Shown piece after piece: positions 20,445 to 32,700 of a stretch of DNA of 64,000 bases. The notes beneath the pieces are model-generated. The model was not told the origin of the DNA. It saw only the letters and a program-made list of their open reading frames with translations, and searched no databases. Position 1 is the stretch's first letter. Each line of letters starts with the position of its first letter. A program made the position numbers and the translations under genes. This DNA is from Daucus carota subsp. sativus (Eukaryota > Streptophyta > Magnoliopsida > Apiales > Apiaceae): NCBI RefSeq assembly GCF_001625215.2, contig NC_030386.2, forward strand, positions 38,629,296 through 38,693,295. Reading direction: 5' to 3'.

Positions 20445-23400
20445 ATGACACATGCTAGTGTACATCAGTTTTATTATTTGCTTCTTGTTACTGGGATCAT
20501 ACTGAATGTGTCCAGCCAGGTCAAGGTGGTTGTTGCAGACACTCATTCACCCGCGATCAAGTTCCTCCCTGGTTTCCCCGGACCTCTCCCTTTTCGACTT
20601 GAAACAGGGTCAGCTCCTGTTTTTACGCGTTGCATTGTTGATGTATTTACGTAGTACTGGTTACTTCTCGTATGGAAAATGATGTGTTTTATTATCAGGT
20701 ACGTAGGGGTTGATAAGTCGGAAGATGTGCAGTTGTTCTATTATTTTGTGGAGTCCCAGAGAAAACCAAAGGAGGATCCGGTTATTCTTTGGATGACCGG
20801 AGGCCCTGGATGTTCTTCCTTCTCAGGTCTTGCTATGGGAATAGGTACGTGTGTATTCTTATTAGTCTGAGATCGAGAAGTCACTAAATGAAATCTTGCA
20901 CCCCTCATTTCTGTTTATCATTTTAAATCGACCCTCTAATATGCATTATTTCTCTTTACTTTCACCCATTCCGTTTCATTCACACCAACCAAACACGAAA
21001 ATGGTATTTCTGGCGATGCCAGTACTGAACATGTATAATGTAGGTAAGATTGGTACTAATTCCATTCCCTTTGCAGAGTTTCTTGTAGATATATGTTTTC
21101 TTTATAAGTAAAGTTCTAGTCCACATATTTACTGTAGTACTGTAGACCACATATGTTCTGCAACTATAGAACGACATAAAAACATTGCAAAATGTGTTCT
21201 TTTGCAAATCATGTTCCATAAACATCATTATTTTGTTAAAAATTTTGACAATCTTAAACATTCTACAAGTTAAATAGTGAAAAACACATTATTCTGCAAA
21301 ACATGTTAAGTTTGCAGAACATATTTACATATTACAGAACATATGTGTTATACTTGTCGAACATAAATGTTTTTCAATATAATTTTAATGAAATAGTGAT
21401 ATTTATAGAATATATTTTTCCATTTACATTAATCATATATCAACAAATTACATGATTCCTGATTCATTCTATCTCTTGACAATGGGAATACCATTGGGAT
21501 TCAAGTCCACACACTATATTATTTATTATGCACTAAGCCGGGGGTCTTCACGGAAACAGCCTCTCTGCCCTTTAAGGGCAGGGGCAAGGCTGCGTACATC
21601 TTACCCTCCTCAGACCCTGCTCTAAGCGGGATATACTGAGTATGTTTGGTTTGGTTTGGTTATAGAATGTATTTCACAAAATAACACGTTTCATACATTT
21701 TGCAATGTTTTTTATGTCATTCTATAGTTGCAGAACATACGTGGTCTACGGTACTACAGTAAATATGTGGATTATATGGAATTTAACTCTATAATTGTAT
21801 GTTCTGTTTAATGTTACACTTTCAGTTGGACCTTGGAATGGACAAAATTCGATATAAATGTTCTATTTTTACCCTATTGCGAGAGTTATTACTAATTTTT
21901 ATGTTTGGCTAATTTCAAAAAGAAAAAGAAAAAGAATGTTTGGCTATGACGCTGATCACACACAATTGCAGGTCCAATATATTTTAAAGAGGTTCCGTAC
22001 GATGGGACTTTGCCTACCCTGTTATTGAATCCTGATGCATGGACAAAGGTGTTTTTCTTGTGACCTTTAAGATATTTACTTGCAATATATCAGTAAATGA
22101 GTCTGATCTCTTCGCAAGCAAATCGAATAATAAATTTTATTTATAAAAAAGTCAGAGTATTATTAGTGCTCGACTCGAGGTTGAACACCCTAGATTCATT
22201 AAAATATAATTTATATAAACTTTTAAGTTTTAGTGGGAAAAATAGGGATAATGAAATATAATTTTTATGTTAATTTTGATATTATCATATCATCATTAAA
22301 ATAAGTAAATTCTAACATTCTTACTGTTATATTGTCAAGAATTATTTTGAAAAAAAATGTAATGTCAATGGCATACTTGTTTAAACTAGTAGTAAATTTA
22401 GTACTTTACTAAAATTTCACATCAAATATACGTTTTATTTTTTTTCCGATATTTTTATAACATAATTAAAAAAGTATTTTTTAGTATTCTTATGGTTGGA
22501 TCATCAAAAAAATATTTTGAAAAAAATACTAAACTTATTTGAAGTGATATTAGTTTTGGTAGTTGAGACTTCACATCTTATATATATTTATATTTTGATA
22601 TTTTTGTAATATTATTTAAATTAAAAGATCCTAACATGCGTGTGGTTGAATAATTGGAGCATTAAAATGTATTTTAAAATGATAAAACATTAATTCGGGA
22701 CTAAACTTTTAGAAATACTAGTAATTTTAGTTGATTATTAAAATTTCATATCATATTAATTTTATTTCCAATTTTTGTTATATTATTTAAATAAGAGATT
22801 TAACATACTTACGGTTGAATCATCAAAAAATATTTTTTTTAAAAAAATAAAATATCAATTAGGGACCATATATGTTTTAAGCTACAGTAGTTTCACTAGT
22901 TGACTGTTAAAATTTTATATTAAATTTATTTTTTATATTTCGATATTTTACTTTTAAAAATATTAGTAATTTCCCTAATTGATTATTAAAATTTAAATTT
23001 TGACATTTTTCCCAATTTTCGGGTTCAAATAGAGATTGAAACAGATTTCGGTTTTTGTATAGGTTAGGTATATTTCAGATCGAAATCAAGCTCCAAACTC
23101 TTTCCGGAAAAAAATTTAACAGTTTGTTTGTCTCGATTAAAGTTGTTTCCAACTTTAATCTAAAAAATATTTGTTTTTGTAATATGTAAGAATCCGACTT
23201 AATTGGTCTAAATTAGTTTGAGGTATTTTTTTTAATTGAATTAACTTTTTTAAACTTCTTTTTTTATAAAAATTATTCATAAGACATATTTTATCTGTTT
23301 ATAAGTATATTTTTAATTATTCATAAATCATTATTAAATCAAAATTATCCAAACAAATATTTTAAACTCACAAAACTCATGTTAAATCATAAGGCCATCT

Positions 23401-26343
23401 CCAATCATAATCTTCATCTTCGTTTTTCACTTTTTTTATTTTATAATTTTACTCCATCTTCAACCATTCCTTTATTTTATAAATAATGCAATTTTTGTTT
23501 CATCTTCATATATAGAGTAGGATAGTAAATGCTTTATATATAAAATTAAAGAAATATGAAGTTTGAAGTTGTGATCGGAGATGCCCGAGTTCCGTGAAGC
23601 AACTCAGCCAAACAATCTGGTCCAACATTTGAAAATCGGGTTTGCCAAATTCAAAACGGATTGGAATGGGTCGGATATCTTTGGGGTGGGATAAAATTGT
23701 CTATCACTAATCTGTCGATCGCATTTTACTGAGGTACTGATATGAGAACGGCAAATCACATTGTTTGTAGACAGCTAGCATGATATTTTTGGACTATCCG
23801 GTCGGTACTGGTTTCTCTTACGGCAGAACATCCATTGCTTCGAGGACTGATGACAACCAAGCAGCTGCTCAAGCTGTCCAGTTTGTGAGGAAGGTATGGA
23901 ATTTGTTCTCGCAAAAATTGATTCTGATCTTGTTGAAAATGAATATGTTTGTCATGATTTCTAAGAGAAGTATTTCACAGTGGTTAGTAAGTCATCCTGA
24001 ATTCCTTTCGAATCCCTTCTATGTTGGCGGAGACTCGTATGCTGGAATATTTGTTCCAATTATCACTCAAATGATGTCAAATGGTAAGCCTGCATTGTAC
24101 TATGGCGATAAAACTTATGTAAAAACCTAAGAATTTTTTTAACTCTGTTATTTAATTTGTGTCTTAATGTAGGAAATGAAGCAGGCCTTAAACCGTCAAT
24201 TAATCTTAAGGTTTGTCAATTTTGTGAAATATAAATAATATCAGTCTCTTTGAAAATCTAGATTAGAAGAACCAGCAGGATTAATGATCAATTATATAGT
24301 GAGGATCACAATATCAACTCTGGTCGATAGCTGAAATTTCTACGGTTAAGGCTGATTTGGCCTATTGGTTGAAATTTCTGAGAACTTTAGTCAGTAAATT
24401 CCTCAAAACTGGTAGATTTTAGATATAGAAGTGTTGAGACCAATCCATCTAAAATCTTAGGGTGTTAAAGAAAGACCCAAATGGATATTTTTTGGGTTGA
24501 AGAGTAGACCACCAGCGACCATCTTTGGTGTAAATTAATGCCTTTGCGTCCATATTATATTGTGAGAATATTGGGGTGAATGAGAGTCAAACTTGACACT
24601 TCTGTCAAACCTGAACTCAGATATCATATTGAGAACCAGAATATATTTAAAACCTTAAGGTGTTAAAGGAAAGACCCAAATGGATTTTATGCTAGATTCT
24701 ATAAGAAGTTCTCTAATGGGTGTTAAAAAAGAAATTGCTGAAAATTTAGCTTGAAATTTGTAAATTGATTTGGAAACCATACACGAAGTTCCTAACATTT
24801 GTGGCATGCAATTTCAGGGTTACATAGCTGGAAATCCTAAAACATTTCCCGCAGAGAACAACTTTTCAATCCCTTTCTCTCATGGAAAGGGACTTATATC
24901 GGATGAACTTTATGAGGTATTCATATAGGATGTTATCGTCAAGACTTTAAAATTTTTGATAAAAATAATTGTCAGTAGCTTAATAATAACTTCACTGATT
25001 ACTGATATCAGTCATTGATAAGAAGCTGTGGGTTCGATCTAAAACCAGATCCTGACAGTACAGAATGTACAGAGGCTTTCGAGGCTTATAATCAGGTTAG
25101 CTACTCTTGCTTACTGTTGGTGGATGAATATTGCCACGGTTGATCTCTGTTACACGGTTCAAATTTAATATCTATTTTTTGCAGTGTATTGATGGAATTA
25201 ATAGCTTCGACATTTTGGATATAAATTGTCCTATAGACCTTCCGCTGCGCAGATTATTGTCTAACGAAAATAGAGTGTTCTCCGATAGATTTGGGGAGAC
25301 ATCACTCTCTGCACAATCCATATCTGATTGCCTTGTACGGCCTCCTCCTTGACTTGAATTTCCTCTCACTTATCATCTGAATTTTAATGTGTGAACAAGG
25401 ACAACTCAACTTCTTTAAGATCAAGATTATTGTGATTCTAATGTATCTGTATTACATATTTTATCTGTTAGAGACCATTTTTAAGCATAGAAAGAGGACA
25501 TCAAAATTTTGCTTAAACAATTAAATTGCAGGCCGATGCACATGAGCTTTTTGATTACTGGTTTAATGATGAGAAAGTTCGAAATGCCCTGCATACCAGA
25601 AAGGTACGTCGTCGCCTGATATTTAGTTCAATATAAAAGAAAATCAGCACAAACAGAAATTTTCATGCAGAAGACCATAGAGACATGGACGCGATGTGGC
25701 GACGTGGAATATGATGGTCAAATCAAGGATGTGAGGCCATATCATGCAAACCTCAGCACGAAGGGTTATAGATCTCTCATATACAGGTGAGGTGATTTAG
25801 CCATAATGCACCCGCGGCCACGAGCACACAGGCAAGTCCTTTCTCTCAAATACAATGATTTTTTTTCCTGGTTATCTACAGTGGTGACAATGATTGGCTT
25901 GTGCCATTTCAATCTACTCAAGCGTGGATAAGAGGTCTAAACTACTCGATTTTCGATGATTGGCGACGTTGGATTGTCGAAGATCAAATTGCTGGGTACG
26001 TAGGTTTCACATTAGTCATTGCCTATCCATGATATCTACGAGTTTTGTGTAGACATGTAATCAGGAAAGACTAACTCAGGTTATCTATAATTTTGCAGTT
26101 ACACAAGAACTTACTCAAACAAAATGACATTTGCTACTGTCAAGGCGAGAATTATATCTGCTTTTGTCCATTTAATCAATACATCATCATATATATTATA
26201 TATTTCTTAGTTGATAATTTGTAGCATATAAATATCATGTACTCCCTCTAATTTTCCAGGGAGGAAGTCATACAGCTCCTGATAATCGGCCTGCAGAATG
26301 TTATGCTATGTTCGAAAGATGGGTATCGGAAAAACCATTATAA
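20445..26343 (+). CDS. Serine carboxypeptidase-like acyltransferase 3 (14 exons, 471 aa)
   Basis: Exons: 20445-20608, 20699-20844, 21972-22048, 23771-23893, 23981-24083, 24173-24210, 24818-24916, 25012-25095, 25185-25334, 25532-25603, 25671-25786, 25882-25995, 26099-26144, 26260-26343. The frame is open. The gene spans 5.9 kb because introns 2 and 3 carry insertions. A signal peptide covers about residues 1-31. Motifs are [16 protein letters not shown] (Ser189), GDND instead of GDHD (acid probably Asp395) and GGSH instead of GGGH (His448). Catalytic residues are kept but their neighbours differ from genes 1, 2 and 4. Exon 11 is 6 bases shorter than in gene 1, in frame, and begins KTIETW. The last intron has a GC donor (AAG|GCGAGA). 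Exon 9 begins CIDGIN, as in the gene 1/5 subgroup. Confidence 0.9.
21110..21790. mobile_element. Fold-back element in intron 2 of SCPL gene 3
   Basis: The left arm 21120-21198 (CCACATATTTACTGTAGTAC, then GTTCTGCAACTATAGAA and ATTGCAAAATG) is the inverse of the right arm 21695-21772. The exact outer ends and a target duplication could not be fixed. An Au-type SINE sits between the arms. Confidence 0.65.
21470..21661 (+). mobile_element. Au-type SINE
   Basis: GGTCTTCACGGAAACAGCCT, CTGCGTACATCTTACCCTCC, CAGACCCTGCT and GCGGGATATACTGAGTATG follow the 3' part of the plant Au SINE in order, ending in a (TTTGG)n-like tail at 21642-21661 in place of the usual TTG repeats. A Pol III B-box-like GGGATTCAAGTCC lies at 21497-21509. 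The A box and exact 5' end are unclear. Confidence 0.8.
22330..23000. repeat. Degenerate tandem repeats in intron 3 of SCPL gene 3
   Basis: A unit of very roughly 150-180 bases recurs about four times, marked by AAATATTTT after GAATCATCAAAAA, then ATTAGGGAC or AATTCGGGAC, a TAGTT phrase, and ATTAAAATTTCATATCA. Related phrases occur inside the hAT element at 49390-49640, so the unit is dispersed. Confidence 0.5.
23393..23586. mobile_element. Small MITE-like element in intron 3 of SCPL gene 3
   Basis: The ends GGCCATCTCCAATCA and TGATCGGAGATGCCC are imperfect inverted repeats of the Tourist-like GCATCTCCAA type. A clean 3-bp duplication is not visible, so the boundaries are approximate. Confidence 0.55.
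24430..24690. repeat. Direct repeat pair in intron 6 of SCPL gene 3
   Basis: A block ending in GTGTTAAAGAAAGACCCAAA (near 24462-24483) recurs about 200 bases later as GTGTTAAAGGAAAGACCCAA (near 24661-24681), each preceded by a GTTGAGA/ATTGAGA phrase. The pair resembles terminal direct repeats of a small LTR-type remnant, but no primer-binding site was confirmed. Confidence 0.4.
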
Positions 26344-26522
26344 ACACTCTGTGGTCACAGAAACAGGGCGGGTTATATAGTATAAGATCGATTTAGAAAT
26401 AAATATTAAAAAGATGTTTCGTTGTTATTTTGTGAAAATAAATCCTTATTTCCCGAGGCAAAAGACCTCGTTTATCAACTTCACAATTATCCAGAATTCC
26501 AATACGAGGAGCATTATGTAAC
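26344..26522. other. 3' flank of SCPL gene 3
   Basis: No further coding sequence. The rest of the 3.4-kb spacer to gene 4 contains a Stowaway MITE, a possible 1-kb element and AT-rich sequence without genes. Confidence 0.5.
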
Positions 26523-26524
26523 TA

Positions 26525-26820
26525 CTCCTTCCGTCTCAATTTATAAATCCGGTTTGGAAAAAAAATTTGTCCCAAAATACTTGTCCCTCTCTTTTTTCAA
26601 TACAAATTTATCTACTTGTGATTTTTTTGAAACTCAACATTATTCTCATTTCTCAATGCACTAAATCCCTATATTTATTGTGATTTTTTTGAAACCCAAC
26701 AATATTCTCACTTATCAATACACTAATTAATGATACATGAGATAAGATTCTATCTTACCAACTTTTTTCTTAATATGTGTGTTTATTCCAAAATGGACCT
26801 ATAAATTGAGATGGAGGGAG
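26525..26820. mobile_element. Stowaway-like MITE, 296 bp
   Basis: The ends CTCCTTCCGTCTCAATTTAT and its inverse (ATAAATTGAGATGGAGGGAG) are flanked by TA at 26523-26524 and 26821-26822. An internal duplicated phrase TGATTTTTTTGAAAC(T/C)CAACA occurs twice. Confidence 0.85.
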
Positions 26821-26822
26821 TA

Positions 26823-28386
26823 CTATATTTCAATGTTTATTATATTTGACACATGTTACTGTACATCGACAGCACAATAAATATCAAAATTGTATGGTTA
26901 AGATTCAGATAATAATTGAAGAAGTGTTAATGGTTCTGTCGGGTTACCTCACCTGACTTGTTAGGTGGGTTTTTCGTTTCGTTAGGTGGGAAGTTTGTGT
27001 TTCCACTTACATTTTTTGTGTTTGGAGTTTGGACTGTTTAAAAATAGAATTATTTTATTAAAAAAAGTTTCACATAACATATTTTGTAATAATCTGGAAA
27101 ATATATAATAAAAAGTTAATAAACATAAATTATCAAGCATGATATAAACAACATAAGCTACCATAACATATAATGAAAATACAAAAATATTAAGAGTTAA
27201 TTCATATCTACCTATTTATATGTTTCTTTCAACAAAGTCATTTTATAGTTATAGAATTATTTAATCCTATTTTAATACATCACAAACTTGTAAGTAATAT
27301 GATAGATTAAAAATCGAACTGCAAAAACAATCTAACAAAACCGATTATTAAAATAAATAAATAATATTTATAATTAATATAAAATTTGAAATTTTTAAAC
27401 ATATGTATTAAATCTACGTCTTGTAAAATTTTGAATTTGGAATATTTTCTAAAATTTTTTGATTTTAAGCTATAATATAGATATAGCACAAGATATAGCT
27501 CACCATTGGACTTGCTCTTAGGCTTGATCAAACAAAAATCACAATCAGCTGGCAGAAGGCACATTAAAGAGATTAGACTCTTACCTATCTTGAAACCTGT
27601 GAACCACTAAAAGGGGTAAGGAAATTTGAAAACCTTGGTTGATTTCAACCATTTCATTCCTTAGACAATTCATCTTATCTAAATTAAAGATAAGCATAGT
27701 TTGCTTCGATAGATTAGTGTATGTTTGAGTTTTGTTTATCCTAAGAATTGCTGATCAGAAAAACTCAATTATTTATAATTTTATCAAATAAAGTTTTATC
27801 TTAAAATATTGTTGTTCCTGTCTAGAATAAAATGCCAAATGGAGTACTATCTTGTAAGTATTCGCAAAGAAAGATATATGTTTTAAGGTTTTTCTATTTT
27901 TTAATCGATAGTGAAACATTTTTTCTAAATTTACTCAAAAGACCCCTAAATATTGAGGGTAAATACGGGCAAAGGGCAAAGGAGACGCGGTAAGTAAGTG
28001 GCCTAAAAATAAAAAAAAAAAATTATTCGCTCTACATTTTTCATTTCACTCTTGATTTCACTCTTGATTAGAAAATGGAAATTGCTTCGTGAATTGATTA
28101 AAGTGTATTTTAATAATTAATAATTTTATATATATATTCAATAGTTTGATAAGCAAAAGAATAAGACCACTATGAACTCTGAAGTATATATTTAAAGAAA
28201 TGAAGACGGCGGCGAAAAAATGTATTATATCATTATTATTTTACAGGTACTGGTCTTGGACCTCACTTTGATCATCGATGATTGAGGCAGCGACTTTTAA
28301 TCATATTTGTATTTGTACCACCATGTTCAGAGCAAAATCAAGGAAATTCAAAAATTCAATGTTGGGACACATGATCTTAAATTCTC
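26823..28386. other. AT-rich spacer
   Basis: No gene recognised. A lone MITE-type end, CATTGGACTTGCTCTTA, occurs near 27506-27522 without a clear partner. Confidence 0.5.
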
Positions 28387-28394
28387 CATGAATG

Positions 28395-29396
28395 GATCAG
28401 TGAACATCGCTAATTCAAAATTGATCCAAATTTGACTTATTATATTATATAATAATTATTTATTGTTTTTTATATCTTTTATTATCATACTTAAAATTAA
28501 TTTATGATTATTAATATTTAATTAATATTAGTCTGTAATTAAAAAGAATATTATTTGTAATGATTCTGAATTCAGAATTTGAGATATAAAATTTCTTAGC
28601 GACTAATATTCTTTTTTAGAATCGAATACTTTCTTCAGTCGGAATCATCTCAAATTTTTGATTCAAAAATTTAAATTTGGATCAGCGGATCCAGATTCTG
28701 ATATAAAATAATAATTTTGTTATCTTTATGTATTTTGTTTGTCGAAATCAAAAATGATTTTTTATTATTAATATTTAATTAGTAATAATCTGTAATTGAT
28801 AATTAATAGAATTAATTTGTTGAATAAAATTTACAATAATAGAAAAATTAAAATTAAAAAGACTTGTATTCGAATTGCCGAATTCAGAATTTGAGATGAT
28901 TTCAACCGAAGAAAGTATTCAATTCCAATAATTTCTTCGCCGACATAGAAGAAAAAAAATGAAGAGGCTCATAGTATGCTCAAAGACGTATTAATTGAGC
29001 ATCAAAACATTTGTGGAAGAATATGCTAATTCTGAAAATTAGTATGTGTCAATGTCTTTTATATGGTTATTAATTCAAAAAATTATATTATTTCTCCTTT
29101 TTATCAAATCAACAAGAACGTTATTTTATTTTATAATATTAACAATTAAGTATATAATTTAAATAATTTTACATGTATTCAAATAATATTTTTAATTTAA
29201 CTAATTCATTAAATATTGAATTTAAAATTAATAATGATTTAATATTAAATTTTAAATTTAACATAAAAATTATGTAATAAATTATACAAAAAATAATTCA
29301 GATATGATAGAGTACGTGATCCAAATTTAATATTTTTGAGTCACAGTGTCGGAGATGGCTGGATAGTTCTGATCCAAAATCAGGAGGGTTCACTGA
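28395..29396. mobile_element. Possible non-autonomous DNA transposon, about 1 kb
   Basis: The 8-base repeat CATGAATG flanks it at 28387-28394 and 29397-29404. The ends carry TCAGTGAAC and GTTCACTGA as inverted repeats, offset by 2 bases on the left. Internal arms around 28570-28640 and 28870-28930 are also inverted (CAGAATTTGAGAT, GAAGAAAGTATT). An hAT-like origin is possible. No coding frame. Confidence 0.5.
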
Positions 29397-29713
29397 CATG
29401 AATGAATCATTTAATAAGCGGCTACAGCTACTGTGATAAGTACACATAAACGAGGACAAAGGCCACAACAGGCAAGTATGTTAAGCGGAAAGTCAACAAA
29501 GATAATCTAATTTAGATATGTCGTGTAATAAATATTTTCTTCTGATCCACGATCACATAGCTCTTATTTAATAGGTTACTGAGCATGAAGCCGTAAAAAA
29601 CCAGACTACCATCGTCTCCGAAGTTAATTGAAGGAGTCAAGGCGGCAGAATAGAAAATAGCAGCAGCAGCAGCAGCCATTTAAATACTGAAACGCAACAG
29701 CAAGTCTTAAAAA

Positions 29714-32700
29714 ATGGGGAGTGTCTATCAAATCATTTTTGCAGTTTTTGTTACCGGAATCCTACTGAACCGGGTCTTTGCTGCAGACTCTTATTCACAA
29801 GTCAAGTTCCTCCCTGGTTTCAGAGGACCCCTCCCTTTTCGACTCGAGACTGGGTGAGCTTAAGGCTTAAGCTGCTGTGTGTTTTTATTTTATGCTTTGC
29901 ATGCTGATGTTTATGTTTTCTAAAGATGGTATTTGATTGTTTGTATTGTAAGATATGTGGGGGTTGATGAATCAGAGGATGTGCAGCTGTTCTATTATTT
30001 TGTCGAGTCGGAGAGAAATCCGAGAAAGGATCCTGTTATTCTTTGGATGACCGGAGGCCCTGGTTGTTCTTCCTTTACGGGCCTTGCTTATGAAATAGGT
30101 GCGTATCCGATCTATGTTCATTCATGTATGTTTGCATGAGAATTCATTCGGAGCAATATGTTTAAGTCACAATCGATGAAATTACATTTTTCTAATTCAT
30201 TGCAACTGATACGATAGACATCCTGTTTGACTTAGCTTAATTTTATAAATGAGAGATAACTTTTAATTTATGTGTTTAGATAAATATTTTGGTTTTTACA
30301 AATTATTGGATATAAAAATTAATAATATAACTATAAATTATTACAAATTATCTTTTAAAACGGTTTTGTAAAATCAAATTTCAAAAATAAAAATAAGTCA
30401 CTAAAAGAATGTAGGTTTTCAACTTCTTAGTTTCTCACGTAAAAACTATTTACACAAAGGATATGTATAAGATGATTCTGAACTTATAAGCCCATGAGTC
30501 AGGAAAAGAAACTAAAATAAACACCCTTAGTTTTTACCTCTTAACCTTTGATGTGAAACTTTTTCGAAATTTCCTGTTTGGGCAAATATCTTGATTCTTC
30601 ACATCCAATTGAGAGTTACACATTATTATATGTTGGCACAAAGCATATTGTAACAACCATTCATTTTGCAGGACCGGTAAATTTCGAGCAAGTGGAATAC
30701 AATGGGACTTTGCCTACTCTGGTCTATAATCCAAACACATGGACAAAGGTGTGTGCGCTTATATAATAATTGTAACTTCTCACTTGTCATAATATTGTTA
30801 TGGTATATGCAGAGATTTTCCGCAATGTTTTTAGTATTTTATATTCCAAAAATTTCTTTAGTAATATGTTATTTGGCAGTAGTTCTTCTATGGCTAGTTG
30901 ATCCTTTGAGTGTAATGTTTAGTGCAATGGTCAACTGCATACTAGCAATATTATGCACCGGTTGTCTGGGTTTTCTTTTCCTAATCTACATTTGGACAGT
31001 CTTCTGCGCCCATTTCTTTATCTTATTACTGGATTTCAAGTATTATGGTCGGAAATGGTAGATTAAAACTTCACAAAAACATTTGAATACAGAGGTTATA
31101 AGTTCGAATTACATCCAGTGGATATAGGACTACTGACCAAACTTGTAGGTTGGAAGGTCGATCAACCTTCCTCTTAACGCCGCGTTTGATGTTGATTGAA
31201 TGCACAAATTATATACTTGTATAGCTAATACTATGATATGCATGTTTTACTAATGAGAACGACAATGCACATTGTTTGCAGACATCGAGTATTATATTTT
31301 TAGACTTGCCAGTTGGTACTGGCTTTTCTTACAGCAGGACATCTGTTGCTTCTAGCTCTACTGACAGCCAAGCCTGTGATCAAGCTGTCCAGTTCTTAAG
31401 GAAGGTAATTAGTTTGTTTATGAAATGCTTGATTCCTCTCTTGTTAAAGATGCAATACACTGTGAACTTCATACATCGTATATAGTATTTATACTAAATT
31501 TTTTCACAGTGGTTAGTTGGTCATAGTGAATTCGTTTCAAATCCGTTATATGTTGGTGGTGACTCTTATGCTGGAATACTTGTTGCAATAATCACTCAAA
31601 TGATCTCAGATGGTAAGCTTGAATTATACTCTCATAAAGAACACATAAGAATTTGAGAGTTTTTTTCTTTATAACCTAATTGTTATCTTAATGTAGGAAT
31701 CGAAGCAGGCATTGAACCGTCTATTAATCTTAAGGTTTGTCAAAAAAAATTATATTTCTCTGTTTTAAGACCTAACCTGTGCTTCTGACATACAATTTCA
31801 GGGTTACCTAGCTGGAAATCCCTTTACATTCCCTGCGCAATCAAACTTTTCGATTTCTTTCGCTCACGGAATGGGACTTATATCGGATGAACTTTATGAG
31901 GTCTTATTCATCATAAATCATATTCAGAGTTTAGGATGACTGTGTGACAGTTATCAATAACATAATAAAAACTTTACTGATTACTGTACCAGTCATTGAG
32001 GAGAAGTTGTGGGTTGGATGAGCAGAAAGCAGATCCTGACACCGCAGAATGCTCACACGGTTTAGAGAATTTTAAGCAGGTAAGCTACTGATAATTAAGT
32101 TTGTAAATCTTTTGATGGTCTATGTTTATAACTAGATTGAAATCTACCACGTATATACCTTTGCAGCTTACCGATGGTCTTAATCAGCAACAAATTTTGG
32201 AGAATAATTGTGGTGAAGATTCACCACAGCTGCGTAGATCATTGTCTGGTGGAAAAAGGGCTGTTATGGCTGGATTTGGAGAGACATCACTTTCCGTGTT
32301 CAAGTGTCGTGTATGGCTTCCTCCTTGACTTAATTACTCCCACTTATTATAAGAAATTTAATGTACCAGAGGGAGTGGATGGCACACCAGGCCATTGCCC
32401 CAAAGTCCAATACTTTTTCAAGATTAGTATGGAAATATTTCCATCAAAATAACAACCAATGTGCAGACACTGCGAATTTATATCTATATACAATATAGTT
32501 TTTTTTTTTAATTTTCATAGAGCTATCTAAACTATTTTACTATCAATATGTGTAAAGTACGCTTCCATTTTGCAAAATGAACACATCAAGATTCTGAATA
32601 AGCAATGACAGTGCAGGTTGACGGACGTTGGCTTTCTGCTTATTGGTTCAACGATGCCAGTGTTCAGAGAGCATTACATATCAGAAAGGTACTCCCCCCG

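Noticed and set aside
24118-24170. Possible frame problem in SCPL gene 3 around exons 5-6
   Set aside because: The stop follows the GT donor at 24084; splicing to AG|GAAATGAAG at 24173 keeps the frame, as in the other four genes.
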